Shown here piece by piece: positions 1 through 12,065 of a stretch of 64,000 bases of DNA (position 1 is the first letter of the stretch; each line of letters opens with the position of its first letter). Both the position numbers and the translations under genes were made by a program. The notes under the pieces are model-generated. The model worked only from the letters and a program-made list of their open reading frames with translations, was not told the origin of the DNA and searched no databases. Origin of the DNA: Conus ventricosus (taxonomy: Eukaryota > Mollusca > Gastropoda > Neogastropoda > Conidae); assembly GCA_018398815.1 (NCBI GenBank), contig CM031628.1, positions 13,232,894 through 13,296,893 on the forward strand, read 5' to 3'.

Positions 1-38
1 CAGAAGAATGTCTGCTGTTTCTGGAACAGCATGTTTCA

Positions 39-223
39 GCCAAAAACAAAATGTCTACAAATGAGCTGAATTATTCAGAGAAGGGCAGAGCAGTGTTCGT
101 GACGAAGACAGGCCAGACAGGCGTACAGAGATGAAGACTCCAGCCATGATCACATCAGGTGATGACATCATTCAGTCTGACAGAAGGGTGACAGTGGAGG
201 ACATTTCAAGAGTTTAAGCATAT
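39..223 (-). CDS. Possible exon with a hydrophobic segment, left edge of locus A
   Basis: On the minus strand an acceptor-like sequence (TTCATCCCAACAG) ends at 224. In locus A the following frames are broken. In the second copy (40,015-40,230) the same stretch reads as an open frame with a hydrophobic run, VVITVVIMAGVLLLLYGLSG. It lies downstream of the transmembrane exon at 4,124-4,223 in the same orientation, so it could be another exon of that gene. Against this, the two copies disagree in frame and copy B is error-rich, so the protein cannot be read reliably. It may equally be intron sequence that happens to be T-rich on this strand. Confidence 0.25.
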
Positions 224-895
224 CTGTTGGGATGAAGAAAAAAAAGGTAAGCTTCTACCTGTATTAGAAGTCCTTATACAGGACAATTCACCTTATACAT
301 TGAATGGCCCTGATATGTACCTGTTTCATGACAGTACCTTACCATCTATGGGTGCTTTCTAAGCTTGCACAGTGCAGTGTTCCAGGATAACTTTGTGCTT
401 TCTGGCCACGGCAGGAGTGAACAAGTGCAAGAGTTACTTTCGCTTTCTTTCCTGTATTTCTTCAGTTCTTTGTTTTCTTCCTCTCTTCCTTCACACTGTT
501 GACTTTTTAGTCGTCAACACAGTGCAGGCCTCCAAGGGTGGTACAGGACTGCTCTAAAGGCAGGTGAAGACAGTGCTTTCCTGGGTCCTCCCCAGCACCT
601 TCGGGTGTTTCTTTTCTTCTTTTTCTTAGGTTCAGTTCCAAGATTCTCTGCCCTTGGCAATGATGGTTCTTTTTGTCTCAAAATCACACCAATAATTCAC
701 AATCTGACAAACAGAATGTTCACAGTGGGACTCTGACCTGGAAAACACTACCTATGAAGCAAAACAAAATGAACATGAGCAGCGGTCAGTGATGACGGTA
801 CACCAATACTCACAACTCTCTCTGGTTCCAGCTTTTCATTCATGATTTTCATTGAGCACACAAATGGAAATGAGTGACTCAATAGCATTGCTGAG
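224..895. other. Non-repetitive intronic or flanking sequence, nothing recognised
   Basis: T-rich single-copy sequence with no supported exon. It occurs again with many small indels at about 40,165-40,860 in copy B. Short open frames here are not conserved in frame between the copies. Confidence 0.4.
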
Positions 896-1860
896 CACCA
901 CTGGTTTGTAGCGTGAATACCTGTTTCTGTATCTGAAATTAAAGAACAAAACACCAATTTACTACACAAACACGTCTTTCAAACACTGGCTTGTTACATG
1001 AATACCTATATCTGAACCTAAAAAATGAACAAACCGCTGCTTTATTATATGAATACTCCTTTCAGATCTGAAATTTTAAAAAAATCTCTAGTTTATACAT
1101 TAATATGCGTTTGTATCTGTACCTGAAATAAGCAAACCACTGCTTTGTAACACAAATACCCATTTCAAATCGGAATTCAACAAACCTCGGCTTTATTACA
1201 CGAATATCTGTATCTGTACCTGAAATCAACAAACTCCTGTTTGACAACACTAATACCATTTCACATCTGAAATCAACAAATCTATTTATTCCACAAATAC
1301 CTGTTTCTGTAACGGAAATCAACAAAATACTGGTGTTTTACAAGAATACCTTTCTATATTTAAAATCAACAAACTGCTAGTTCATACCACAAGCACCTGT
1401 GTCTGTAGCTGAAGTAACAGACTGGTTTATTATTACATGAATTCCTCTTTATGTACCTGAAACCAGCAAACCACTGCTTTATTATACAAAAACCCTTTTC
1501 TATACCTGAAAACAACAAACCATGGTTTATTTTACAAACACCCTTTTTTTTAACCTGAAACCAATTGAACACTGGATTATTACACAAAAACCCTTTAATG
1601 TATCTGACACCAATAAATCACTGGTTTATTATACAAAAAACCCTTTAATGTACCTGAAACCAACAAATTATTAATTTATTCAACAAAAACCCTTGTATGT
1701 ACCTGTCACCAACAAATTACTGGTTTTGTGTACAAAAACCCTTTTATGTACTTGAGACCAGCAAATTACTGGTTTATTACACAAAAACCCTTTTATGTAC
1801 CTGAAATCACTGGTTTATGGCATGAATACCCGTTTCTGAACCTGAAATCAACACACAACC
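896..1860. repeat. Degenerate ~56-bp minisatellite with splice-site-like units
   Basis: About 16 diverged units of roughly 55-60 bp follow each other. On the plus strand each carries GAATACCTGTTTCTGTACCT followed by GAAATCAACAAACC and a TTTATTACACAAATACC-like end. On the minus strand the unit reads TTGATTTCAG, then 12 nt (such as GTACAGAAACAG), then GTATTC, which resembles an acceptor, a micro-exon and a donor. Units differ at many positions, so the array is old. It grades into the more uniform 47-bp array to the right, which shares the GAATACCTG...TTTGTT framework. The noisy second copy is at about 40,865-41,880. Confidence 0.8.
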
Positions 1861-3560
1861 TGATCTGTGAGGTGGAAAACTAACTATACACAGTTTTTAC
1901 CAGTAAACGTCCGTTTCAATATTTGTAACAATAAACACTGCTTTTCTGTGTCATAACCTGTTTCAATATGAGTAACAATTTATGATGATTTGGTGTATGT
2001 ATACCTGTTTCAATCTAATTATGTAACAATACATACCAGTTTGTTACACAAATACCTGATTTAATATGTGTAACAATACATATAAGTTTGTTGTGTGAAT
2101 ACCTGATTAATATGTGTAACAATAAATATAAGTTTGTTGTGTGAATACCTGATTTAATATGTGTAACAATAAATATAAGTTTTGTTGTGTGAATACCTGA
2201 TTTAATATGTGTAACAATACATATAAGTTTGTTGTGTGAATACCTGATTTAATATGTGTAACAATACATATAAGTTTGTTGTGTGAATACCTGATTCAAT
2301 ATGTGGTAACAGTACATGTAAGTTTGTTACACACATACCTGATTCAAATGATTGTAACAATACACACCAGTTTGTTTACACAAATACCTGATTTAATATG
2401 TGTAACAATACATATAAGTTTGTTGTGTGAATACCTGATTCAATATGTGTAACAATACATATAAGTTTGTTGTGTGAATACCTGATTCAATATTTGTAAC
2501 AATACATATAAGTTTGTTGTGTGAATACCTGATTCAATATGTGTAACAAATACATATACTTTTGTTGTGTTGAATACTTGATTCAATATGTGTAACAATA
2601 CATATAAGTTTGTTGTATGAATACCTGATCCAATATGTGTAACATTACATATAAGTTTGTTGTGTGAATACCTGATTCAATATGTGTAACATACATAATA
2701 GTTTGTTGTGTGAATACCTGATTCAATATGTGTAACATTACATATAAGTTTGTTGTGTGAATACCTGATTAATATGTGTAACAATACATATAAGTATGTT
2801 GTGTGAATACCTGATTCAATATGTGTAACAATTACATATAAGTTTGTTGTGTGAACACCTTGATTCAATATGTGTAACAATACATATAGTTTGTTGTGTG
2901 AATACCTGATTCAATATGTGTAACATTACATATAAGTTTGTTGTGTGAATACCTTGATTCAATATGTGTAACATTACATATAAGTTTGTTGTGTGAATAC
3001 CCGATTCAATATGTGTAACATTACATATAAGTTTGTTGTGTGAATACCTGATTCAATATGTGTAACATTACAATAAGTTTGTTGTGTGAAACCTGATTCA
3101 ATATGTGTAACAATACATATAAGTTTGTTGTGTGAATACCTGATTCAATATGTGTAACATTACATATAAGTTTGTTGTGTGAATACCTGATTCAATATGT
3201 GTAACATTACATATAAGTTTGTTGTGTGAATACCCGATTCAATATGTGTAACATTACATATATTTGTTGTGTGAATACTGATTCATATTGTAACAATACA
3301 TATAAGTTTGTTGTGTGAATACTTGATTCAATATGTGTAACAATACATATACGTTTGTTGTGTGAATACCTGATTCAATATGTGTAACAATACATATAAG
3401 TTTGTTGTGTGAATACCTGATTCAATATGTGTAACAATAGATATAAGTTTTGTTGTGAGAATACCTGATTCAATATGTGTAACAGTACATGTAAGTTTGT
3501 TACACACATACCTGATTCAATATGTGTAACAATAAACACTGGTTTGTTTGTGTGAATATG
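1861..3560. repeat. 47-bp minisatellite array, ~32 units
   Basis: Tandem units of about 47 bp contain GTTTGTTGTGTGAATACCTG and then ATTCAATATGTGTAACA. Central units are nearly identical. Units at both ends are diverged and keep GTTTCA in place of GATTCA, so the core looks homogenised more recently. Single-base length differences between neighbouring units may be partly sequencing error. Open frames across it on the minus strand (such as 2,677-2,880 and 3,375-3,587) are repeat read-through. Copy B carries the array at about 42,030-43,870. Confidence 0.9.
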
Positions 3561-3906
3561 TGTTTCAGTGCATGTAGCAGTAAACATGAGCTGGTTTGTG
3601 TGAATATGTGTTTCAGTATATGTAACTATAAACAGAGGTTTGTTGTGTAAAGGCAGGTTTCTGAAACTGAAATGATCCCCTTTGGTCTAATACCTCTTCT
3701 ATACATTTCAATACACCACTTACAACAATCACCACTGATTTATATGGCAAAAACATTTTCTATGCATTCAACCTTTTAACTACTATGTTTTCTTTCTTTT
3801 CTTTTCCTTTAGTTTTGTTGTTTTGTTTCTGTTTTTTGTTGTTTCTGATGCTACATACACTTAACTTTTTTAGAGCACAAGACAAATTTATGAAGCTAGG
3901 GTTCTG

Positions 3907-3909
<3 letters not shown>

Positions 3910-3966
<57 letters not shown>
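3910..3966. repeat. (CA)n microsatellite
   Basis: About 28 uninterrupted CA dinucleotides. The corresponding copy B tract (about 44,229-44,295) is interrupted in many places, as expected from base-calling error in a simple repeat. Confidence 0.97.
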
Positions 3967-3967
<1 letters not shown>

Positions 3968-4123
3968 CCTGTAAATCGAAATGCTCCCAAATGTTGCATG
4001 AAAAATGTAGCAGTGAATGTGACTTGGCATGCCTGCATCTGTTTTAGGCTTTGTAGTGTTTCTAACTGACCAGCGTGGTCATTAACTTCACTGTAATGTG
4101 ACATCCTGCCAACAGCTGATCAC

Positions 4124-4223
4124 CTGGTGTTGAACAGGAAGGCCCCCACGATCAGCGCACACAAGATGATCAGACAGAGGAGAACGATGGCAAAAGTCTT
4201 CCATCTATTGGGCGCAGGCTTCC
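4124..4223 (-). CDS. Transmembrane exon of an unidentified membrane protein
   Basis: A 100-nt exon on the minus strand sits between a good acceptor (TTTGTTACAG, ending at 4,224) and a donor (ACACCAG/GTGATC, from 4,123 downward). It enters with two bases completing a codon, gives 32 full codons and leaves two bases. The peptide starts with basic residues around RWK, then runs FAIVLLCLIILCALIVGAFL, then FNT: a classic single-pass membrane helix. The exon is unusually well preserved compared with its repeat-filled surroundings. An Ig-like exon lies upstream at about 12,066-12,253 in the same orientation, so a cell-surface Ig protein is plausible. The phases of the two exons do not join directly, so at least one exon is expected between them. 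A damaged copy is at 44,456-44,554. The family is not recognised. Confidence 0.65.
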
Positions 4224-4267
4224 CTGTAACAAACAACAGTCACTGTTCAACTCTCACTTGTCTCTTT

Positions 4268-5045
4268 TCCTTTTTTTTTTTTTTTTGTGCTTCAGTATCC
4301 TGTCGGTGGTGTTCTACCCACCATGCTCATTCCGTCTGCTTTTCTGCAGCCATGTCTAGGTCTGTCCTAGCCTCAACACCAACATTCACACGGAGTCATA
4401 AACATCAGATCATGATACCCAACACAGGAAAAACATCCGTCATCGTCCACTCAGCCTCCTACTGATGACAATAACTGCCAAACTGCAGAGCCAGCATGAG
4501 CGACCATCCCTTACTGAAGGACGCAGCCATGTCTGTCCGACAGCAACCCCATGAACGAGCCTGCACTGACGACTGACTCGCTTCTGGCATGAACTTGGTG
4601 AGAAACAAAACGTGGAAGTCACCAAGTCCACATGGCTTGGAGGGCCTCAGAATTTAACTTTCTTTCACAAAGTTCAGTGAAAATGAGGACGATTCAGATG
4701 ATTGCTACAGAGATCCATTCTGGTCTCAAACAAATGACAGGGTTGCACCAAGGCTTTCTTTTGTATTATATCCATGTATCAACCAGGCCTGAGAGATACA
4801 GACACCTGCACCCCTGGTCAGGAAATGTGACCCACACTCTTTTAGACAGGCACAAAGTGGGTAGAAACAGACTTTGTGGTTCCAGTCTTGCAATTCAAGC
4901 CCCCCACTCAAAATTTCTGGGTAGGAGCCCGTCAGGGCTTGAAAAGAAAAATCTCCTAAAAATTCTCTCTTATGGGACTCACATCCATGACCTTGTGGCC
5001 CACAACCTGTGACAGTAAACCACGGCATCACCGTGACTGGATGGA
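4268..5045 (-). mobile_element. Old copy of the ~860-bp tRNA-headed SINE family
   Basis: Read on the minus strand, this begins with a decayed tRNA-like head near 5,045 and ends in the T-run at 4,268-4,285, which is the A tail on the minus strand. It is recognisably the same family as 19,253-20,111 along its whole length. Shared landmarks are the CTACTGA-GACAATAA block near 4,463, GATGAGGACGATTCAGATGA-type sequence near 4,685, CAGGCCTGAGAGATACAGAC near 4,785 and GGGTAGGAGC near 4,920. Divergence is high and no TSD is visible, so this insertion is old. It lies in an intron just upstream of the transmembrane exon. Copies recur at about 44,600-45,420 (noisy) and, head end only, at 52,613-52,760. 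Confidence 0.75.
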
Positions 5046-5142
5046 ACAGCCACCGACTTGCAGCCCTTCTGTTAGCACCAAGGGAAAAGTCAACAAAGTC
5101 GGTCTATATCAAGGGAGTGTTCAAGGGAGGATGGCCATCTCC

Positions 5143-5930
5143 TAGTACATCAACCAACACACTGGTACATCAACCAACACACCGCTACATCTACCAACAA
5201 CACCACTACATCTACCAACACACCACTACATCTACCAACACACCACTAACATCTACCAACACATTGGTATATCTACCAACACACCACTACATCTACCAAC
5301 ACATCGGTACATCAACCAACACATTGGTACATCTACCAACACACCACTACATCTACCAACACACCGCTACATCTACCAACACACCACTACACTACCAACA
5401 CACCGCTACATCTACCAACACACCGCTACATCTACCAAACACCAACATTACCAAAACGACACCGCTACATCTACCCAAAACACCGCTACATCTGCCAACA
5501 CATCGGTACAAACAACCAACACACCACTACATCTACCAACACACCACTACATCTACCAACACACCGCTACATCAAACCCAAAACACAACTACATCTACCA
5601 ACACACCACTACATCTACCAACACACCACTACATCTACCAACACACCGCTACATCTGCCAACACATCGGTACATCAACCAACACATTGGTACATCTACCA
5701 ACACAACCACTACATCTACCAACACACTACTACATCTACCAACACACCACTACATCTACCAACACACCACTACATCTACCAACATATCGGTACATCAACC
5801 AACACACCACTACATCTACCAACACACCGCTACATCTACCAACACACTGCTACATCTACCAACACACCGCTACATCTACCAACACACCGCTACATCTACC
5901 AACACACCGCTACATCCACCAACACACTGT
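5143..5930. repeat. 20-bp minisatellite array (CTACATCTACCAACACACCG)
   Basis: About 39 units of 20 bp, alternating between ACACCAC, ACACCGC, ACATTGG and ACATCGG endings. Because 20 is not a multiple of 3 and the unit lacks stops in its rotations, several frames stay open and give long low-complexity peptides (332 codons from 5,009). Nothing supports translation. The array recurs at 45,520-46,330 (noisy) and 52,855-53,625 (clean). The clean copy shows that several odd units here (for example near 5,380-5,470 and 5,500-5,590) are likely consensus errors. Confidence 0.95.
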
Positions 5931-6029
5931 TAGCCATACAAGTCTTTACACAGCCACAGTTGGGTGACCCATCAACACTGACTGAAACCAATTTATTGTC
6001 AGATTAACTCAAGGTTGTACTGACAAACC

Positions 6030-7095
6030 CATCAACACACACTGTCAGCCATACATGTCTTTACACAGCCACAGTTGGTGACCCACTGTCAGCCATACAT
6101 GTCTTTACACAGCCACAGTTGGGTGACCCACCAACACACACTGTCAGCCATACATGTCTTTACACAACCACAGTTGGGTGACCCAACAAACACTGTCAGC
6201 CATACATGTCTTTACACAGCCACATGGGTGACCCACCAACAACACTGTCAGCCATACATGTCTTTACACAGCCACAGTTGGGTGACCCACTGTCAGCCAT
6301 ACATGTCTTTACACAGCCACAGTTGGGTGACCCACCAACAAACACTGTCAGCCATACATGTCTTTACACAGCCACAGTTGGGTGACCCACCAACACACAC
6401 TGTCAGCCATATGTGTCTTTACACAGCCACAGTTGGGTGACCCACTGTCAGCCATACATGTCCTTACACAGCCACAGTTGGGTGACCCACTGTCAGCCAT
6501 ACATGTCCTTACAACAGCCACAGTTGGGTGACCCACTGTCAGCCATACATGTCCTTACACAGCCACAGTTGGGTGACCCACTGTCAGCCATACATGTCCT
6601 TACACAGCCACAGTTGGGTGACCCACTGTCAGCCATACATGTCCTTACACAGCCACAGTTGGGTGACCCACCAACACACACTGTCAGCCATACATGTCCT
6701 TACACAGCCACAGTTTTGGGGGACCCACCAACACACTGTCAGCCATACATGTCCTTACACAGCCACAGTTTGGGTGACCCACCAACACACACTGTCAGCC
6801 ATACATGTCTTTACACAGCCACAGTTGGGTGACCCACTGTCAGCCATACATGTCCTTACACAGCCACAGTTGGGTGACCCACTGTCAGCCATAAATGTCC
6901 TTACACAGCCACAGTTGGGTGACCCACTGTCAGCCCATACATGTCCTTACACAGCCACAGTTGGGTGACCCACTGTCAGCCATACGTGTTCCTTACACAG
7001 CCACAGTTGGGTGACCCACAACCCACTGTCAGCCATAACATGTCTTTTACACAGCCCAGTTGGGTGACCCACTGTCAGCCATAAAATGTCTTTAC
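6030..7095. repeat. 45-bp minisatellite array with optional ~10-bp insert
   Basis: About 22 units contain CACTGTCAGCCATACATGTC and then TTACACAGCCACAGTTGGGTGACC. Some units carry an extra ACCAACACAC just before CACTGTCAG. The unit is a multiple of 3, so it yields open frames on both strands (repeating peptides such as AIHVLTQPQLGDPLS), but start codons and context are lacking. It recurs at about 46,430-47,520 and 53,720-54,795. Confidence 0.95.
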
Positions 7096-9035
7096 ACAGC
7101 TGCATATGTATCACTAGCTACACATTTAAGTCATGCTCAAATGATAATAAACAATCTCATTTGGGGCGTGACTTGCAAAGAGTCTAATATTCAATGTATA
7201 CTTCTCTATTTGATGAAGACCTACAGGATGTGTACCAAATCGTTTCTCTTCATTTTGGTTGATGGCACATTTTAGTCAAATTAAAACTCTGCTATTACCA
7301 AACAGTCACCACCCAACACATGAAAATATAACAATAATCAGTAGATTCAGATATGTATAATTTTGAAGAAAAAAAAAAAACAAACAAAACCCAACATAAT
7401 TCTAAACACAGAATGATATATATGACAATTGAAAACAGCGAACAAAGAAAATCATCAAAATGAAATAAACCTTTGAAATAACCTTTTCTTTTAAAAAGCA
7501 AAGGGAAAAAAAATGAACTAGAAAAACAAAGCAAATAAGAAACTGGGAAAACTATGCACTGATACGAGCTTTCTACAGAGCCAGCCAACTCAAGCAATCT
7601 AAATTTATTCTCTTTTCTGTTTGCCTTTCTGGATTTCCAGAGAGAATGAAAATAGAAAAAAGGACACTGAAGTTCTTTCACTGTGTTACACTGAAGAAGA
7701 CAAACACTGTGCAATATTCCATGGACTTCTACCTGCCATGTGCTGGGGCAACAAATCAACCACACTGTGGGCTGGGGGAGGGGGCGGGGGGGGGGGGGGG
7801 GGGGAGGTCAGGGGATGATGAGGCGTACCTTCAAATTATCCAACATAATGGGCTGTGGTGATGTGGTTGGTGAATTACTTTTTTCGATACGAATAACTTG
7901 CACACAGGGGACAGCAACAAACCAACACTGTTCACCCACCTCTCCTTGCACACGGGGACAGCAACAAACCAACACTTCACCCCACCTCTCCTTGCCTTTC
8001 TTTTGGGTCTTTTGTTTGGATTTCTTTTTATCTGTTCCAAGTGCAGAACATTTAGTTATTTCACACTGTGCTTCTTTATGAATAAAACTGACGAAAAACT
8101 AGTTACAATTAGCAACTTGTATTGCAGGCAAGCTGACACTCCCATGATACAACGTGCTTCTAAGACCTAAGGCAACCCGCTTCACAGAAAACACAATTCC
8201 TTGCTTGTACAAAAGCAACGAGACAACAGAACACAAAACTTTGCATGTACTCACATACAACAGGCCAATGTGGGGGCATTCTGGTAAACCCTTACTATCA
8301 CAATATCAAAGCACAGGCATTTTCAGATCGGGGCAGCATGCTTCCATCAGCTCATAGCACAACTGCACTGAGACAGTCAAATTACAGCAGACAATTTTTA
8401 TACAACACACACGGTCCTTTTTTCAAGAGCTTCATACACAGGTGGCTTTACCACCTTAAATCTCTCTCCCTCACACACACACACCAACACCAAATAAACA
8501 GGTATAGCGCTCTTCAAGGCACCATGCACCATGCGCACAAAGGGAGACATCCTTTTTCCTTACGTACATCATGGATTTTTTTTTTGGTCTCTACTGCTTA
8601 AAAGGCTGTCATGACAGCTTGCTCCTGAATGAGTCTCAGGCAATAGTTTTGTCTTGCGGCACCAGTGTCACAGTTGTGGCCATTCCCATGGCCTCTAACC
8701 ACCCCGAGGTCCGTTTCACAATACAGGCATCATTTTTGTTCTCCCCTGGGCGGGGTTCTAGCAGCGAGTGGTTTTCCCTCATAATGCCTTTCTCCATTTC
8801 TATAGCCCAAGTCCAGTTGGAGGATCACAAACAAGCCCCACCACATTCCTCACATTCTCTGCTTTGTGGACCAGTCACACAGACTTAGTACCTGCTGCTT
8901 TCAAGGGTAGTAGCGTCCCCCCCTCATGAACCATGTCATGCATTTCTTCCCATTGTCTGCCAGTTGGAGGACAGAGAGGAGTTTTTGTTGGACCTCTGGT
9001 GACGTCTGTGGAACCCTTTTAACAATCAGTACTGT
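7096..9035. other. Mostly single-copy intronic sequence with a poly-G tract
   Basis: No exon is firmly supported. A G-run at about 7,769-7,804 is followed by unique sequence. On the minus strand 7,560-7,765 has a partly open frame with two cysteines (LQC and YQC about 36 residues apart), faintly Ig-like. The clean copy C breaks the same frame differently, so it is not called as an exon. Between 7,905 and 7,995 a short duplicated segment (ACAGCAACAAACCAACAC with flanks) occurs twice. The same stretch is repeated with many indels at 47,520-49,470. Confidence 0.45.
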
Positions 9036-10970
9036 CATGACATCAGAAGACAAACAGTACTGTCCTCACATCAGGTGACAATAAGTACGTCCTGACATCA
9101 GGTGGGCTTCTGTCGTCATGCTGACATTCAGGTGACCCAAACTGTACTGTCCTCAATGAGGTGAAATCAATACTGTCCTCACATAGGGTGACAATCTGTA
9201 CTGTCCTCACATCAGGGGTTCAGTACTGTCCTGCTGACATCAGGTACAATCATAAAGTCGGGCCATCAGGGGACAATCTGAATTGTCCTCACATCAGGGA
9301 CAATCGTACTGTTCCTCACATCAGGTGACAATCTGTAATTCCCACATCAGGTGACAATCTGTACTGTCCCTCAATTAGGTGACAATCTGTTACTGTCCTC
9401 AATCAGTGACAATCAGTTTCGGTCCCACATCAAGTGACAAAACTGTACGGTCCTGATATCTGGTTTACAAGCAGTACTGCCTCTCAATAGTGACACTGTA
9501 CTGTCCTGACATCAAGTGACAATCAGTACTGTCTTGATGACATAGGTGACAATCCATACTGTCTTTCTGACATCAGGTGACATTGTACTGTCTTGTGACA
9601 TCAGGTGAACAATTTTGTAATGTCCTGACAATCAAGTGACAATTCAGTAAATGTCCTACATCAAGGGGGGTGACAATCTGTCGTCTGATATAGGTGAACC
9701 AGTACTGTCCCTGCTCACATCAGGTGACAATCAGTACTGTCCTTTACATCCCGGGGACATTTTGTACTGTCCTCACATCAGGTGACAATCTGTATTGGCC
9801 CTCACATCAGGTGACAATCTGTACTGCCCTCACATCAGGTGGGCAATCTGTCCTGTCCTCACATCAGGGGACAATCTGTACTGGCCTAAAATCAGGTGAC
9901 AATCGCATTGTCCTGACATCAGGTGACAATTTTGTACTGTCCTCAAATCAGGTGACAATCTGTACGGGCCTGACATCAGGGACAATCTGTACTGTCTCAC
10001 ATCAGGTGACAATCTGTACTGCCTCACATCAGGTGACAATCAGTCTGTCTGCTGACATCAGGTGACAATCTGTACTGTCCTCTGACATCAGTGACAATCT
10101 GTTCAGTCCTGTCATCAGGTGGGCAATCTGTACTGTCTTCACATCAGGTAACAATCAGTACTGTCCTGCCGAAACAGGTGACAATCTGTTTCTGTCATTG
10201 ACCTCAGGGGGACAAACAGTTAAAAGTCCCTCACATCAGGTGACAATCGTACATGCTGCTGACATCAGGTGACAAAACTGTATTGTCCTGGGCATCAGTG
10301 ACAATCGACTGTCCTGACATCAGGTGGGCAATCTGTACGTTCCTATGACATCACGTGACAATCTGTACTGTCCTGGACATCAGCGTGACAATCTGGGACT
10401 GTCCTGACATCAGGTGACAATCTGTACTGTCTCACATCAGGCGACAATCTGACTTCCCGACATCAGCGGACAATCTGTACTGCCTGCTCAACATCAGGTG
10501 ACAATCTGTACGTCCTGACATCAGGTGGGCAATCTGTACTGTCCTGCCACATCAGGTGACAATCTGTACTGTCCTGACATCAGGCGCAATCTGTACTGTC
10601 CCGCTCACATCAGGTGACAATCTGTACTGTCTGACATCAGGTGACAATCTGTACTGTCTGCTCACATCAGGTGACAATCTGTACTGTCCTGACATCAGGT
10701 GGGCAATCTGTACTGTCCTCACATCAGGTGACAATCTGTACTCTCCTGACATCAGGTGACAATCTGTACTGTCCTCACATCAGGTGACAATCTGTACTGC
10801 CTGGCATCAGGTGCAATCGTAACTGTCCTGCTAAATCAGGTGACAATTTTGTATGTCCTCACATCAGGTGACAATCTGTACTGTCCTGGCATCAGGTGAC
10901 AAACTGTACTGTCCTTTGGCATCAGGTGAAACCTTTTACTGTCCTGATATCAGGTGATAATCTGTACTGT
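9036..10970. repeat. 28-bp minisatellite array, ~65 units
   Basis: Tandem units of about 28 bp contain GTGACAATCTGTACTGTCCT followed by GACATCAG or CACATCAG. Left-hand units (9,036-9,700) are much more irregular than central ones. Every unit junction reads CATCAG/GTGACA, a splice-donor-like CAG/GT. The array is repeated at 49,470-51,490. Single-base slips are frequent in both copies, so the exact unit count is unreliable. Confidence 0.93.
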
Positions 10971-11817
10971 CTTCCCAAATCATCTGGCAGTGTGTTCCCT
11001 CCTTCTATGTTGCTGGTTGTGTGGCTTGTTTCCCTTAGGGTCCAGACATGGATAGAAGTGAAATATCAGTGTTTGCCTTCCATGCTGTTACCAATCATAA
11101 CTCATCCAAACCATCGCCATTCACCAACTGCCTCCTTCACAGAGCAGGGTCCTGTTTCTGCATTGATTTCCATGCCGTACCATCCAAAAGGACCAAATGG
11201 GCTATCCTTTCCAAAGACCAAATGGGCTAGATATAAAGACGCGATTAAAAAACGGTCGCATGTTTGCGACAAAGTGACTTTCATTCATCAGTTTTAACGT
11301 ACTTATGACCTAAGCCAATAAAGAATGAGATGATTCAATGAGTTCAAAGGTCAGCCCTAAAAGGAGTGCAAGTGGGACAGTCCCTCCTAAACCTGACGGT
11401 GAACTGTGACCCTCACAGCAACTCGCCCCATTATCGTCAAATGAAGCTGGTCCTAAAACCTTCCTGGAATGTATCGCTGTGCACTTTAACTCTTTCACAA
11501 ACACATTCTTTTCACCCCAAACACATGACAAAGGAGACCCGTGAATATGGGAAAGAATGTGCTTCATTCTCGAAAAAGGCAGAATAGGATGGATCAGTAG
11601 TTAAGTACAGTATGGAAAAACGGCAGTTCAGGCAGGGAAAGGTAGTCAAAAGACTGTCCAGATGTAATGTAGCTTCACCAGCACTCCAAGGGTCCACAGT
11701 GTACAGAACACTGATCTTGTCCAGCAGTTTTTATGGGAATAACAATTTCCCAAAAGAAAAGTTGTGCACATGCAGAAACATACACATACATACATATATA
11801 AACACATGCACACACTG
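10971..11817. other. Single-copy intronic sequence, no firm exon
   Basis: Unique sequence repeated at about 51,490-52,363. On the minus strand around 11,400-11,480 a short open stretch includes SFDDNGASCCEG, which resembles the end of an Ig domain. There is no convincing acceptor, and copy B does not keep the frame, so it is only mentioned. Confidence 0.35.
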
Positions 11818-11830
11818 ACACACACACACA

Positions 11831-11889
<59 letters not shown>
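11818..11889. repeat. (CA)n microsatellite
   Basis: About 35 CA dinucleotides, interrupted near the left end by CT. The copy B counterpart at about 52,364-52,440 is heavily interrupted. Confidence 0.96.
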
Positions 11890-11893
<4 letters not shown>

Positions 11894-12065
11894 TGATAAA
11901 CATGGAAACAAAACTAAACAATCCTCATAGAAAACAAAAACCAGAAATTGAAAAAAACTACAGGGTTGATTTTTTCCTAAAAATAAAACACACAAATAGC
12001 AAAGCAACACAACAGAGAGAAAGGAAGAACTGCTAACAGCAATCCACAGCCAAGTGACCACTCAC

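Noticed and set aside
3760..4104. 114-codon minus-strand frame with a Cys-Val run
   Set aside because: The CVCVCV segment is the CA microsatellite, and the rest is not conserved in frame in copy B.
5009..6007. 332-codon plus-strand open frame
   Set aside because: It is the 20-bp array read through; all forward frames are open and there is no conserved start, domain or splice context.
6348..6681. Cys/Gly-rich repeat protein on the minus strand (repeating SPNCGCVRTCMADSG)
   Set aside because: It resembles a cysteine-rich repeat peptide only because the 45-bp unit is a multiple of three; no signal peptide, no flanking exon, and the array drifts in length.
7560..7765. Ig-like exon with LQC and YQC cysteines
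   Set aside because: Copy C, the cleanest version, changes the frame and the surrounding residues, so the apparent Ig pattern is not stable.
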